From: Melieria omissa
Lineage: Eukaryota; Arthropoda; Insecta; Diptera; Ulidiidae
Assembly: GCA_963971225.1 (NCBI GenBank)
Contig: OZ020269.1
Location: forward strand, 43,297,264-43,361,263
Length of the DNA stretch: 64,000 nt
Direction: 5' to 3'
Numbering within the stretch: position 1 is the stretch's first letter; every line of letters starts with the position of its first letter. The position numbers were made by a program, and so were the translations under genes. Below the pieces are notes generated by a model, which saw only the letters and a list, made by a program, of their open reading frames with translations, was not told where the DNA came from and made no database searches. This document shows, piece after piece, positions 33,247 to 42,642 of this stretch.

Positions 33247-34013
33247 GGGCCGTTTTCTCATCTTCCCGTTAACGTGACCTGTAGCTAAAGTGAACTTTAG
33301 CTAAAGGTCACTTTAAAGTGCCCGGTAAATATTTTCGTTTTCTCATCTTCCTGATAAATATAAATTTAACAAGTCTGATTTTTTGGCAACACTGGTCTAC
33401 GATGGGCAGCACTTGGCGGCGCAATCAGCTGTTTGTGAAAAATTATAGTTATTTTTGAAGGAAAAAATAAAAATGTTGCCTGGCAAAATCTTGTTGATGC
33501 TTTTACTGCCAAATGGGGCGTGTCCGACGTTGGAAATCGTTGAGGGACAAGTTTGACAGCTTGAAGCGTAAGTCCAAGCTGGAACTTGCAGCGCAGAAGA
33601 GCGAGACGTATCGCACAGGTGGCGGCCCAGCAGCGATTGGACATGTCAGCAGTGCAAAGCAGTGAAATAGTCCAATTGGCTGTTATATGTTATATTTGCC
33701 GCATTTTGCGACTCCGTACCTTCAGAAGCGTCTTCCAGTGCATGAATTTAAGAAACACGCCAATTTTGCACACCGAAAGATCTCAAATTCAAATTTCATT
33801 TCAAATCGTAATTTCATTATCAGCTGTTTTTTGTTTGTAAACAAACATATGCATGTACTTGGCACCATTTCCACTTAAAGTTCACTTTAAAGTTTAACAG
33901 GCACTCAATCCTCCCGGTAAATTTTATCGGGAGGATAGCTTAACGGGCAGATGAGAAAACGAAAATGAGTTTATCGGCCCGTTAAAGTGAACGGGAAGAT
34001 GAGAAAACGGTCC
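33247..34013 (+). mobile_element. Harbinger-type MITE, copy 1, with Myb/SANT relic
   Basis: Ends GGGCCGTTTTCTCATCTTCC inverted, flanked by TTA (33244-33246, 34014-34016). The + strand at about 33511-33668 reads RWKSLRDKFDSLKRKSKLEL and ETYRTGGGPA, the hallmark of the Myb/SANT-like accessory protein encoded by PIF/Harbinger transposons. The rest of that gene and the transposase are missing. CTTTAAAGT / AGCTAAAGT motifs are repeated subterminally. Confidence 0.85.
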
Positions 34014-34097
34014 TTATATTTTAAGTGGGGTTTTACTTAACTTTACATCTTAGCCATTTTTTAACTTCTGGCTGTTTTCCTTATTCTTAAACTCTTA

Positions 34098-34867
34098 GGG
34101 CCGTTTTCTCATCTTCCCGTTAAAGTGACCGGTAGCTAAAGTGAACTTTAGCTAAAGGTCACTTTAAAGTGGCCGGTAAATATTTTCGTTTTCTCATCTT
34201 CCTGATAAATATAAATTTAACAGGTCTGATTTTTTGGCATCACTGGTCAGCATTGGGCAGCACTTGGCGGCGCAATCAGCTGTTTGTGAAAAATTATAAT
34301 TATTTTTGAAGGAAAAAATAAAAATTTTGCCTGGCAAAATCTTGTTGATGCTTTTACTGGCAAATGGGGCGTTGGAAATCGTTGAGGGACAAGTTTGACA
34401 GTTTGAAGCGCAAGTCCAAGCTGGAACTTGCTGCGCAGAAGAGCGAGACGTATCGCACAGGTGGCGGCCCAGCAGCGATTGGACATGTCAGCAGTGCAAA
34501 GCAGTGAAATAGTCAAATTGGCTGTTATATGTTATATTTGCCGCATTTTGCGACTCCGTACCTTCAAAAGCGCCTTCCAGTGCATGAATTTAAGAAACAC
34601 GTCTATTTTCCATACCGAAAGATCTCAAATTCAAATTTAATTTCAAATTGTAATTTCATTATCAGCTGTTTTTTGTTTGTAAACAAACATATGCATGTAC
34701 TTGGCACCATTTCCACTTAAAGTTCACTTTAAAGTTTAACAGCCACTCAATCCTCCCGGTAAATTTTATCGGGAGGATAGCTTAACGGGCAGATGAGAAA
34801 ACGAAAATGCGTTTATCGGCCCGTTAAAGTGAACTTTAAAGTTAACGGGAAGATGAGAAAACGGCCC
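34098..34867 (+). mobile_element. Harbinger-type MITE, copy 2
   Basis: Same ends and same TTA duplication (34095-34097, 34868-34870), 770 bp, direct orientation, 84 bp from copy 1. The Myb/SANT fragment (about 34368-34507, ETYRTGGGPAAIG) is kept with a 9-bp deletion upstream. The right arm has an additional TGAACTTTAAAG unit compared with copy 1. Confidence 0.85.
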
Positions 34868-35191
34868 TTAGTAACATTTTGTTCATTCTCATCTCATTAA
34901 CATTTATTTCTTTAATTATATTTCCTTTAATTTAAATTAATTTTGAAAATTGCCGATTTAATTGCCATTAATCATATAAACTCTTTTTCTTTTTACTTAA
35001 TTTTAACTTTCCTTTTTAATTATTTAGGAATTATACCTTTTTAATTTCGTAGTAGGAAAAGAATAATCCGCCTGATCCTTGCGTCTACTATGTCACCAAG
35101 ACCATTTTCTGTGAAACTGGCCTTGGTCACCCTGCCCCCTGCAATTTATTGCAGAAAACCAATTTTTCGGATTGCAATCCTATCTCTTCTG

Positions 35192-35790
35192 TCATTTGGA
35201 AGACTGAGTCACATCTGGCTTCTTTTTTTGACCATTATGGCACGCGCGTACAATTTGCACTGCTATTTGCCTTCCTCGCAGCGGCCAATATTTTTGCCGC
35301 GTGAGTTCTAGCAACTCTTTTGCTCCAACATGCCGGTTCTCTTTGTGTATATCTGAAAATATCGATTTGGTTAAACAACCTGTGTCTGGTAATAAAATTG
35401 GAAGCTTCGTGCCATCCGACTTCGCCGTATTTTGCGATCGAACGCCTACTCGAATGATTCCATCTTCACCTAAAATTGGAGATAAAGCGGTTAATTTTGA
35501 TGATCTTTTTACCGTTTTCCCTTCCTTTAACTTTTCAATTTCTTCAGAAAAGTACCTGTGCTGCTCTTTTCTTATTAAGGTTTCCATTTCCTTATTATTT
35601 TTTGTTAATCTGTGTTTCATTGTTCCACAGTCCTTTACCTTAGGCTTAATTGGCGCAGCTCCAATTACAACCCAACCAAATGCCGTGTTCTCCATATAAA
35701 GACTCGAGCTCAAATACTTTTTCTTTTCGTTCTTTAATATGGTCGCCATCACTTCAGCCCCTAGTAATATGTCTATTTGATTTGGGGTAT
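35192..35790 (-). pseudogene. BEL/Pao protease end fused to integrase zinc-binding region
   Basis: The frame starts in the C-terminal part of the BEL protease (QIDILLGAEVMATILK, then FGWVVIGA) and passes within about 30 residues into the region that precedes integrase (RYFSEEIEKLKEGK, SKLTALSPILGEDGIIRVG) and the H2C2-type zinc finger (HKENRHVGAKELLELTRQ...ACH). About 700 residues of reverse transcriptase and RNase H expected between them are absent, so a large internal deletion is inferred. The catalytic integrase core to the left is not recognisable. Confidence 0.75.
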
Positions 35791-35805
35791 GAAATTTCGG
35801 GTCGG

Positions 35806-36420
35806 CTAAAGGAGTTCCTTTGGGAGATTAGATATCTCAATCTTTTCCCCTGGTAAATTTGGAGTAATTTTTGGAAGAACCATTGACTCAACTTTGATTT
35901 TGAAATCATTGTGAGATGATTTAACTTCCACCATTACTTCCTCCTTTACTTTTGATTTCGTACCTGAAACCCCTTCTATGATTGTGTTTGCCCTTTTTGT
36001 TTTAAATCCTAATTTGTGTCTTAACTGTTCCGTGATGAAACTTCCCTGGGAACAGTTGTCCAACACAGCTCTTGCTGTTATGTATTTGCCTTGGTGGTTT
36101 TTTATTTGCACCAAGGCCGTTGCCTGTAATATGCGCTTCTTATTGCTACCTATCGCTAACGCAACATTCGGTTTACTACTACCGAAGTTGTCATTATGCA
36201 GCAGCGTGTGGTGTGATTTCTTGCATTTTTGGCAAGGTTCCACCTCACAGCTTTTGAAGAAATGCCCTTTCCTTAGGCATTTGGTGCATATACCATTTTC
36301 CAGTGCTACTTTAACTCGCTTTTCTACTGCGAGTTTTTTAAACTCGTCACAGTGGAACAACTTATGTGCACTGTCACAACCTAATAAACATTTTCTTTCT
36401 TTATTTTGAGTCTTATTAGT
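35806..36420 (-). CDS. BEL/Pao zinc knuckles and aspartic protease
   Basis: In the same frame as gag, after one TAA. Zinc knuckle C2HC motifs: CTKCLRKGHFFKSC and CQKCKKSHHTLLH. The DUF1758-type protease follows, with ARAVLDNCSQGSFI (active Asp in LDNCSQ), IIEGVSGT and a terminal LPGEKIEISNLP. The frame is lost at 35806. A 1-base shift would carry it into the next segment at 35790. The role would be Gag-Pol processing. Confidence 0.8.
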   Translation of the reverse strand, partial: TNKTQNKERKCLLGCDSAHKLFHCDEFKKLAVEKRVKVALENGICTKCLRKGHFFKSCEVEPCQKCKKSHHTLLHNDNFGSSKPNVALAIGSNKKRILQATALVQIKNHQGKYITARAVLDNCSQGSFITEQLRHKLGFKTKRANTIIEGVSGTKSKVKEEVMVEVKSSHNDFKIKVESMVLPKITPNLPGEKIEISNLPKELL

Positions 36421-37623
36421 TTACTTTTGAAAACCTACACCTATATTTGGCAACTCGACTCTATTAGCATTCAACCGCTCACTTCCTGCTTTGAACTGCT
36501 TTTCGAGAAATGCCAAAAGTTTTTCTATTGATGGTACTTCTGTTGAATCTGGCAAGGATTCCTCGTACCGAACCTTTGTGTGTGAGTCTAGCTTCCTCAC
36601 AATTATGAAGTGAATGAGCGCTTCTTTAATTTCAGTATCTGAAAGCTTACTAGCCTCTAACGCTCTCAGATTAGCCGACACTGTGTCGTGCAACTCCCTT
36701 AGTTCCGCAGGAGAACGAGAACATATTTGCCTGGTGTCCAGCAAATTCCTAAACATAATAGATGTTATTTGCCTTTTATCAGAATATCTCCTCTGAAGAA
36801 TATTCCACGCCACGTTAAAGTTCGCACCACTTATACCTAAGTGATCAACCAACCTTAACGCCTCACCCCTTAAATATGATTTCAATGCAATCATTTTATG
36901 GGTGTCTCCCACATGTTTGTTAAGGAATACTTCCGTGAAAATATCCATAAAGGATACCCACTTACTATACTCCCCACTAAATATGGGAATCTGAATCTGA
37001 GGCAGGCTATATGGCAGAGAATGAGACGCATTTTGCTCGAATAGCTTTTTCTCTACCTCTTCTGCCACAATATGAGACCCTTTATCCATTAGGACCTCAT
37101 ATTCTTCGCACAACTCGTCCTCTCCAAAGAACTCATTGTACTCGAACTTGAGATCTGTCGCACGTTCCTCGAACTTGTGCAACCGTAACAGATCTTTCCA
37201 TCCCATCTGGATGCGTTCATGACACCTTTTTAATTCCTTTAAGGTGCCCTGAAACCTCGCCTGAACCAATGCGGCTTGGTCCCTTTGACGCTCCACCGAC
37301 ACAGATTTGCCATTACTGTCAGTTCCCACTTCCATATTTTCCAATGAAGAACTGACCGCGCCCTTCCCTAATCTTGCCTCTACCTCCCCTACTCGCTTGA
37401 TTGTACTTTCGTACAGTGCCTGAACTTTTTCATAGTATTTCTTTTCGAAATACACTTTGCACTCCCTTAGCGTTTGCTTGGGAGTTAAAATGCAGTGATT
37501 CGTTGTTAGTTCCTCGAACAACGAATTCAACTGCATCTGAAGCACTTCATTCCGGCCCTCAGCGTTCAGCTGGGTGAGGATGCTAAGAATAGCATTGCCA
37601 AGCTCTTCCTGCTTTTTTATCAT
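36421..37623 (-). CDS. BEL/Pao Gag (DUF1759)
   Basis: The frame is 400 codons, starting MIKKQEELGNAILSIL. The N-terminal half is rich in coiled-coil heptads (residues 1-190). The DUF1759 core follows: LPQIQIPIFSGEYSKWVSFM near residues 208-227, HKMIALKSYLRGEAL, and AWNILQRRYSDKRQI. A single TAA at 36421-36423 separates it from the in-frame zinc knuckles. It would form the capsid of the retroelement particle. Confidence 0.85.
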   Translation of the reverse strand: MIKKQEELGNAILSILTQLNAEGRNEVLQMQLNSLFEELTTNHCILTPKQTLRECKVYFEKKYYEKVQALYESTIKRVGEVEARLGKGAVSSSLENMEVGTDSNGKSVSVERQRDQAALVQARFQGTLKELKRCHERIQMGWKDLLRLHKFEERATDLKFEYNEFFGEDELCEEYEVLMDKGSHIVAEEVEKKLFEQNASHSLPYSLPQIQIPIFSGEYSKWVSFMDIFTEVFLNKHVGDTHKMIALKSYLRGEALRLVDHLGISGANFNVAWNILQRRYSDKRQITSIMFRNLLDTRQICSRSPAELRELHDTVSANLRALEASKLSDTEIKEALIHFIIVRKLDSHTKVRYEESLPDSTEVPSIEKLLAFLEKQFKAGSERLNANRVELPNIGVGFQK

Positions 37624-37733
37624 TTTTTTGCCATATCGTAATTATCCTTTTTTCCTCAACAATAATTTTAATTAATTTAGATTTTCCTAATTTGTATCAC
37701 TTACCAGTCGGTACGTGTCCTGGGGTCACCAAT

Positions 37734-38098
37734 TGTTTACTGCTTCAGGCCGGTCGCTATGAATTGCTGAAAATAAAACGCTGCACTTCACTTGAACCTT
37801 GGAACTAGACTAATGCTCCGGTCGCCCGGAGCCTTTATTTATATTATTCCTTATTTTCTATTACCTACTTATTTACATTATATTTCTTATCCTAAAAATG
37901 ACCTGCGCATACACATACTTAGGTAGCATGACCCAACGTGCATGGCAGTCTAAATACACAGCACGATAAGACCATACCAACACCACATGCTGGCCACACG
38001 CTCTTATCGAGCCTGTTACTTGAATTCTTGCAGCGGTCACCACTTGATAAGTGCAACCAGATGTTGGTTATCTTGTGGTGCCGTTGAAAGATTCAACA
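37734..38098 (-). repeat. BEL/Pao 5' LTR
   Basis: 365 bp, partner of 31098-31473. Directly inside it (to the left, 37710-37733) TGGGGTCACCAATTG-type sequence is the expected place for the primer-binding site: on the minus strand TTGGTGACCCCAGGAC follows the LTR. I cannot name the tRNA with confidence. Confidence 0.85.
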
Positions 38099-38103
38099 AT
38101 AGT

Positions 38104-38301
38104 GTTAGTGATAAAACTATAATAAAGTATATAGCAGACATGGGAGTTATCAAATGTACAAAAAATTTTGTTTTCTAGATAAAAACATAAATGCCGCAGC
38201 CAAAATGGTTGAAGAAATGATATTATTAGGAATGCGTTCCTTCATCCCTAATAAGCAAATTTGCATTAAACCTAATCTGAATCTCTGGTTTAACGAGGCA
38301 T
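38104..38301 (+). pseudogene. Jockey-like LINE, 5' part of the interrupted copy
   Basis: Plus-strand reading near 38183-38318 gives AAAKMVEEMILLGMRSFIPN and LNLWFNEAYNREYN, the linker between endonuclease and reverse transcriptase of jockey-clade elements (…WFNxxC…). It ends in TTAACGAGGCAT (38290-38301), which is duplicated at 43609-43620 where the same LINE resumes. Confidence 0.6.
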
Positions 38302-38374
38302 ACAATAGAGAATATAATTGATTAGGGTAAACTGCACTGAGACCAGGATTGATCTATTGTGCCCCTTACAAATG

Positions 38375-40168
38375 TTAGAGTACATCCCCTAGACCTACCG
38401 CCCTAATGAAACTTAGTAACTCGCGGGGGTCTAGGTGTTTGACGTCCTCTTCTGTAAGCCAAAACTGGCCCAGGTAACGCCACCTGCTGCGACAAGCCGC
38501 ATTACAGTGCATTATGATGTGTTCGGGAGTCTTCTCTGCTGCTTTGCAGAGTCTACAGACGCTTACTTGTTCTATCCCGATTGTATGCATGTGTTTCCTC
38601 AATCTGCAATGCCCAGTTAGACGACCTGTGACCTCTCTTAGCTGGTTTCTCCTTAGTTTGAGGCATTCTTCACTCCATTTGGGGTTGTAATCTTTGATAA
38701 AGATTTTCGATTGCCTGAGACCGGAGGCGCTAGTCCAATGTTCTGTGTTTCTGGTCCTTTCCTCAAGTCTCAGTGACTCCGTTAAGGCGCTTTTGCCCAG
38801 CCCAATAAAGGGTTCAGGTCCTAGGGGGGGCATGGCTGCCGCGGTTCTAGCGAGGCTGTCCGCTTCCTCGTTTCCTTCGATACCTCTGTGTCCTGGAACC
38901 CAGAGGATCTTCACCTGGTTGCATTTGCCCAGTGCATTCAATGCCTCAATGCATTCCAGCACTAATCCTGAGGTTATCTCATATGAGATTAGTGCTTTGA
39001 TGGCTGCTTGGCTGTCGGAGCAGATGACGATGTCCTGCCTTCTGTACGCACGCTCGAGGTTGACTTGCACGCAGAGCCTGATTGCATAGAGTTCAGCGTG
39101 GAATATGCTGGGTGTTTTCCCCATGGGCTCATAGTGCTTGAGGCGAGGTCCAAACACCCCCGCCCCTGTTCCCTCGTGCGTTTTCGAGCCGTCTGTAAAC
39201 CACTTAATTGTGTGTGGTTTAAAATGGACTTGGTGGTCTTCCCAGGCCCAGTCTACTTTATTGCTCATATAAACTTCGAAGTGTTTCTCGTAGTTATATG
39301 TTCTTGTTATTGTATCCATCGGACACAAAACATAAGGGTTACTAGTGGAAAGCACATCTAAGTCTCTATGCCTAAGGATGTGATCCTCCCCCTTACTGGT
39401 TCTGGCCAATCCAAGGATTGTACGCTTGGCCGCCATCTCAATTGCTGCGTGCAATGGCGATATATTAAGTATCACCTCCAGTGCCGCCGTGGGACAGGTT
39501 CTCATAGCTCCTGTAATGCACGTGCACGCAAGTCGCTGGACCTTGTCGAGCCTTTTCCTCACTGTCGTGAGTGTGGCTCTTGGGGCCCATGCCACTGCTG
39601 CATATGTGAGTGCTGGCCTCACAATCATGGTATACATCCATTTCAGTATGCTCGGTTTGCATCCCCAAGTTTTGCCTGCTAAGGATCTGCATACCATGAC
39701 CGCCTTCGTTGCTTTGCTGATAACTGCCTCCGCGTGCTTATTCCAGAGTGACTTCGAGTCTAGTGTTACACCTAGATACTTCACCTCTGGTTTATAAGCT
39801 ATGCTCTTCCCGAGCAAGCGTATTGTCCGCATGTGTGGCAGCTTTCTTTTCCATGTAAAAGGTACTATGGTGGTTTTGTCCGGGTTTATTCGCAAATCTA
39901 CTCGGGCACACCATTCTTGGGTTATTTTTAAGCCTCTCTGGATTATGTCACAGAGAGTGTCTTCAAACCTTCCTCTAGCAATAATGACAATGTCGTCGGC
40001 ATAGCCCTGACACGTAATGCCATTGCTTGTCAGTAGTTCAAGGAGCTCGTCCACTACCAGACTCCACAGCAGCGGTGATAGTACCCCGCCCTGTGGACAT
40101 CCTCTTTTTGCCAGCACGCTCCTGGTGGTAGTGCCCACCTTCGTTATGGCCGATCTGGTGGAGAGCAT
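38375..40168 (-). CDS. LOA LINE ORF2, reverse transcriptase palm to RNase H
   Basis: Open for 597 codons. RT: CPQGGVLSPLLWSLVVDELL near residues 24-43 and YADDIVI near 56, the catalytic Asp pair. The thumb has VKYLGVTLDSKSLWNKH and TYAAVAWAP. RNase H has FTDGSKTHEGTGAGV near residue 330 (Asp), IFHAELYAI (Glu), CSDSQAA (Asp) and GNEEADSLA (Asp), so all four catalytic acids are present. A C-terminal zinc-like CRLCKAAEKTPEHIIMHC follows. It copies LINE RNA at the chromosomal target. Confidence 0.9.
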   Translation of the reverse strand: MLSTRSAITKVGTTTRSVLAKRGCPQGGVLSPLLWSLVVDELLELLTSNGITCQGYADDIVIIARGRFEDTLCDIIQRGLKITQEWCARVDLRINPDKTTIVPFTWKRKLPHMRTIRLLGKSIAYKPEVKYLGVTLDSKSLWNKHAEAVISKATKAVMVCRSLAGKTWGCKPSILKWMYTMIVRPALTYAAVAWAPRATLTTVRKRLDKVQRLACTCITGAMRTCPTAALEVILNISPLHAAIEMAAKRTILGLARTSKGEDHILRHRDLDVLSTSNPYVLCPMDTITRTYNYEKHFEVYMSNKVDWAWEDHQVHFKPHTIKWFTDGSKTHEGTGAGVFGPRLKHYEPMGKTPSIFHAELYAIRLCVQVNLERAYRRQDIVICSDSQAAIKALISYEITSGLVLECIEALNALGKCNQVKILWVPGHRGIEGNEEADSLARTAAAMPPLGPEPFIGLGKSALTESLRLEERTRNTEHWTSASGLRQSKIFIKDYNPKWSEECLKLRRNQLREVTGRLTGHCRLRKHMHTIGIEQVSVCRLCKAAEKTPEHIIMHCNAACRSRWRYLGQFWLTEEDVKHLDPRELLSFIRAVGLGDVL

Positions 40169-40189
40169 GGCTCTTATCCAGCGGCTAAG

Positions 40190-40620
40190 TGAGGCTTCTA
40201 CTCCTCTCCTGCTGAGCGCTCTTCCTATCGCCTCATGCGAGGTGTTATCGAAGGCTCCTTCGATATCCAGAAAAGCACACAGGGTAATCTCTTTGCTTTT
40301 AATAGCTTCTTGAATTGAACTCGTGAGCTGAAAAAGGCAGTCTCTGTCGATCTGCCTGCCCTATACGCATGCTGTTTTGCATGCAGAGGTGTTCTCTTAA
40401 GCGTCACGGTTCTATTATACTGATCTAACACCTTCTCCATCGTCTTCATGAAGAAGGATGTTAGACTGATTGGCCTAAAGGACTTCGGCTCCGTATAGTG
40501 CTTTTTTCTATTTTAGGTATAAAAACTACAAGGGCACTTCTCCAGCGGGGATGTACCCTGTTGCTAGACAGCTTCTCATTATGCCAGTGAGATGCCTGAG
40601 TAGGGCCCTCCTTCCTTTTT
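40190..40620 (-). pseudogene. LOA LINE ORF2, RT fingers (frameshifted)
   Basis: Two or three frames together carry the RT N-terminal region: TMEKVLDQYNRTVTLKRTPL, HAYRAGRSTETA, and toward 40240 a reading with AFLDI-EGAFDNTSHEA that supplies the first RT aspartate. At least two single-base shifts lie between 40190 and 40450, breaking ORF2 from the downstream palm domain. Confidence 0.75.
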
Positions 40621-40676
40621 TAGAAAGACAGGAAAGATCCCGTCCTGGCCTGGCGATTTGAAGGGTTGAAAGGTGT

Positions 40677-41603
40677 TCAATGCCCAGTCAATCTTATTCC
40701 GAGAGATGACTTTATGCGCCAGCTCCCAGTCCCGGCAAGTGCGGCCTGGGGGATTGCCCCAGGGAAGTGTGCACTTAGAAGAGCGAGAGCCCTTTTCTCT
40801 TCATTGCGCGTGTAACTACCATCCGGTAATTTGAGCGCCATCTTGTTTTCCGTTGCCCCCTTCGCTAGCGCCTTGTGCAGCCTTGCTGCCTGGGGGGTGG
40901 AAGAAATTTCTTCGCAAAACGATTGAAAACTAGCCCTTTTCGCTTTCCGTACTTCCTTTGTGTACTTAGTGAGAGCGGCAGTGTATTCCTGCCAGTCACC
41001 TGTCCGCTTTGCCCTGTTAAAGAGTCTCCGCGTGTCTGTTCTGAGTTTCGCCAGGGTACTATTCCACCACGGTGAGGAATTCTTCCTGGTCCTCCTGCTC
41101 TTAGGACAGCTTGAGTGAAAAGCACTGATTATTGCCCCGTTTACTGTTTCAACTGCCTGCTCGATTTCGAGGGGGTGCCGCATCCTGCCCCGAACATCCA
41201 GCAAGGGTTGACCCTCTTCGAGCAACCTTGTAAATTTTTCCCAGTCGGTCTTCCTGGGGTTTTTTGTTGGAGATGACTCCATTTGGGTGGCTGCTAATCT
41301 AAATTCGATCATCCTATGATCTGATAGGGAGGGTTCATTCGATACTCTCCAATCAGATACATAGTCACTAATCCTACTGTTACATATGGTAAGGTCTAGG
41401 ACCTCCTGCCTAACTCTAGTGACAAATGTCGGGGAACATCCCGAATTAAGTATAACTAGGTTAGTTGCTAGTATATAACCAAGTAGGTACTCACCCCTAA
41501 GATTATCGTCCGTGCTTCTCCAGATCGTGTGGTGGGCGTTCATATCCCCGCCTATTAGGAGTGGCAAGGCGTTTGCCCTGCAGTACTCCACCAGGCCCTG
41601 CAC
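40677..41603 (-). CDS. LOA LINE ORF2, endonuclease C-terminal half and linker
   Basis: Open for 308 codons: LLIGGDMNAHHTIW near residues 15-28 (GDxNAHH of APE-type endonuclease), TFVTRVRQEVLDLTICN, and SDWRVSNEPSLSDHRMIEF with the SDH catalytic motif. A basic linker follows with PWWNSTLAKLR and RNRAKRTGDWQEY-like text. It nicks target DNA. It is separated from the N-terminal half (41998-41555) by a frameshift near 41600. Confidence 0.85.
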   Translation of the reverse strand: MQGLVEYCRANALPLLIGGDMNAHHTIWRSTDDNLRGEYLLGYILATNLVILNSGCSPTFVTRVRQEVLDLTICNSRISDYVSDWRVSNEPSLSDHRMIEFRLAATQMESSPTKNPRKTDWEKFTRLLEEGQPLLDVRGRMRHPLEIEQAVETVNGAIISAFHSSCPKSRRTRKNSSPWWNSTLAKLRTDTRRLFNRAKRTGDWQEYTAALTKYTKEVRKAKRASFQSFCEEISSTPQAARLHKALAKGATENKMALKLPDGSYTRNEEKRALALLSAHFPGAIPQAALAGTGSWRIKSSLGIRLTGH

Positions 41604-41998
41604 TTCGTGGGGGGAACTGTCATGTCTTCTCCTGGAAAATACGCCGACGCTAGGACGATGTCGAGGTCACGACCCTCGATATGGACCGTCATCGGCACCG
41701 CTACCAGGTCCCTGGACATGTACTCTGAAATACAAACATAGTTAGTATTTTTCTCAACTACCACGCAGGCACGAGGTTTCTCGTGCCCTGTGTTCCAAAT
41801 TACCTTGGTTTGCTGCGAGTTGAGCCCGCAGACTCTGCCGTTATAGCACCAGGGCTCCTGCACTAGCGCCGCCCCGATGTGGTCTCGGGTGAACTTATAC
41901 GCTAGGATGGCCGACGCCGCCTTCGCGTGGTGAAGGTTGATCTGCACAACCTTCATTGCTCGAGGGTTAGAGCTGAGGAGAGGATTCATCCATCTCAA
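41555..41998 (-). CDS. LOA LINE ORF2 start, endonuclease N-terminal half
   Basis: The likely start is the ATG four bases after the TGA of ORF1 (TGAGATGG, around 41990), so ORF2 follows ORF1 almost without gap. Motifs: VVQINLHHAKAAS, ALVQEPWCYNGRV with the catalytic Glu in QEPW, and DIVLASAYFPGED. Coding turns into another frame near 41600. Confidence 0.85.
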   Translation of the reverse strand: MRWMNPLLSSNPRAMKVVQINLHHAKAASAILAYKFTRDHIGAALVQEPWCYNGRVCGLNSQQTKVIWNTGHEKPRACVVVEKNTNYVCISEYMSRDLVAVPMTVHIEGRDLDIVLASAYFPGEDMTVPPTKCRAWWSTAGQTPCHS

Positions 41999-42366
41999 GC
42001 AGTGTCGTAAACGAGATCTCCAGCATTTTGCGCTTGTAACAGCGCAAATAGCTTGCTGGGTTCCTGACCCGCGCTCCTGGGAAGGAATAGAGTGACGTGG
42101 TATGTCTTGGGGACTTCATCTCCAAGGCATACACGAAGCTCTACTCCCTTCCACTCCTCCAACTTCGGGACCGTCTGCTGGAGCCAGTCCGCAGTGCCTT
42201 TGTCACTACAGTCCAGCAACAGATGTCCCGGCCGGAAGTGGATTCCGGTGAACACTAATGGGGTAGCCCACCCTTTTGCTATCTCCTCCACGATAGCTTC
42301 TTCCAAGACAGAGAGCTCATCCTTGCTCAGTGACGTCTGGGGATAGTCCCTTGGCAAAACCGCCAC
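41995..42366 (-). CDS. LOA LINE ORF1, DUF4780-type domain
   Basis: The text AVLPRDYPQTSLSKDELSVL, GIHFRPGHLLLDCSDKGTA, WLQQTVPKLEEWKG and TYHVTLFLPRSA fits the DUF4780-like domain found in ORF1 of LOA-type elements. It ends TGA overlapping the start region of ORF2. It is connected to the N-terminal ORF1 frame by frameshifted pieces at 42370-42640. The role is presumably RNA binding. Confidence 0.75.
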   Translation of the reverse strand: MAVLPRDYPQTSLSKDELSVLEEAIVEEIAKGWATPLVFTGIHFRPGHLLLDCSDKGTADWLQQTVPKLEEWKGVELRVCLGDEVPKTYHVTLFLPRSAGQEPSKLFALLQAQNAGDLVYDTA

Positions 42367-42642
42367 TCGAATGGCCTCAGGTTTTCTGAGGACACTCGAG
42401 TACGTTGCACCCGCCTTAGGCCCATCTCCAGACTGGCCGCTAATCTGGGGTTTGCCCGTCCTAGCGAACAGTGCCTGAGTACACGTCCTGGACTTTTTAA
42501 TTTCAGGACGTTGGGGGGGAGTGGTGTTCTCGCTCCCTCTCTTCCTTGGCTGAGTCGGTTGATCAGCCGCAGCTGTCGCCGTAGCTGTGGGTCCACCCCC
42601 ATGCTCTACCGCCTTACTCCTGGCTTCCTCCTTACTCAGTCC

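Larger units (their letters stand above)
31098..38098 (-). mobile_element. BEL/Pao LTR retrotransposon lacking RT and RNase H
   Basis: Paired LTRs (31098-31473, 37734-38098) begin TGTTTACTGCT and end GATTCAACA, with the 5-bp duplication ATAGT (31093-31097, 38099-38103). On the minus strand come gag, zinc knuckles and protease, then the integrase zinc-binding region directly, with no reverse transcriptase between. The 3' third contains a TTAA MITE (31702-32428) and two Harbinger MITEs (33247-34013, 34098-34867). The 32440-33240 stretch is a degenerate continuation of pol. The element could move only with enzymes supplied by another copy. Confidence 0.85.

Noticed and set aside
39008..39797. 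Long plus-strand frames of 117-131 codons
   Set aside because: They are antisense to the LOA reverse transcriptase/RNase H frame and follow its codon pattern.
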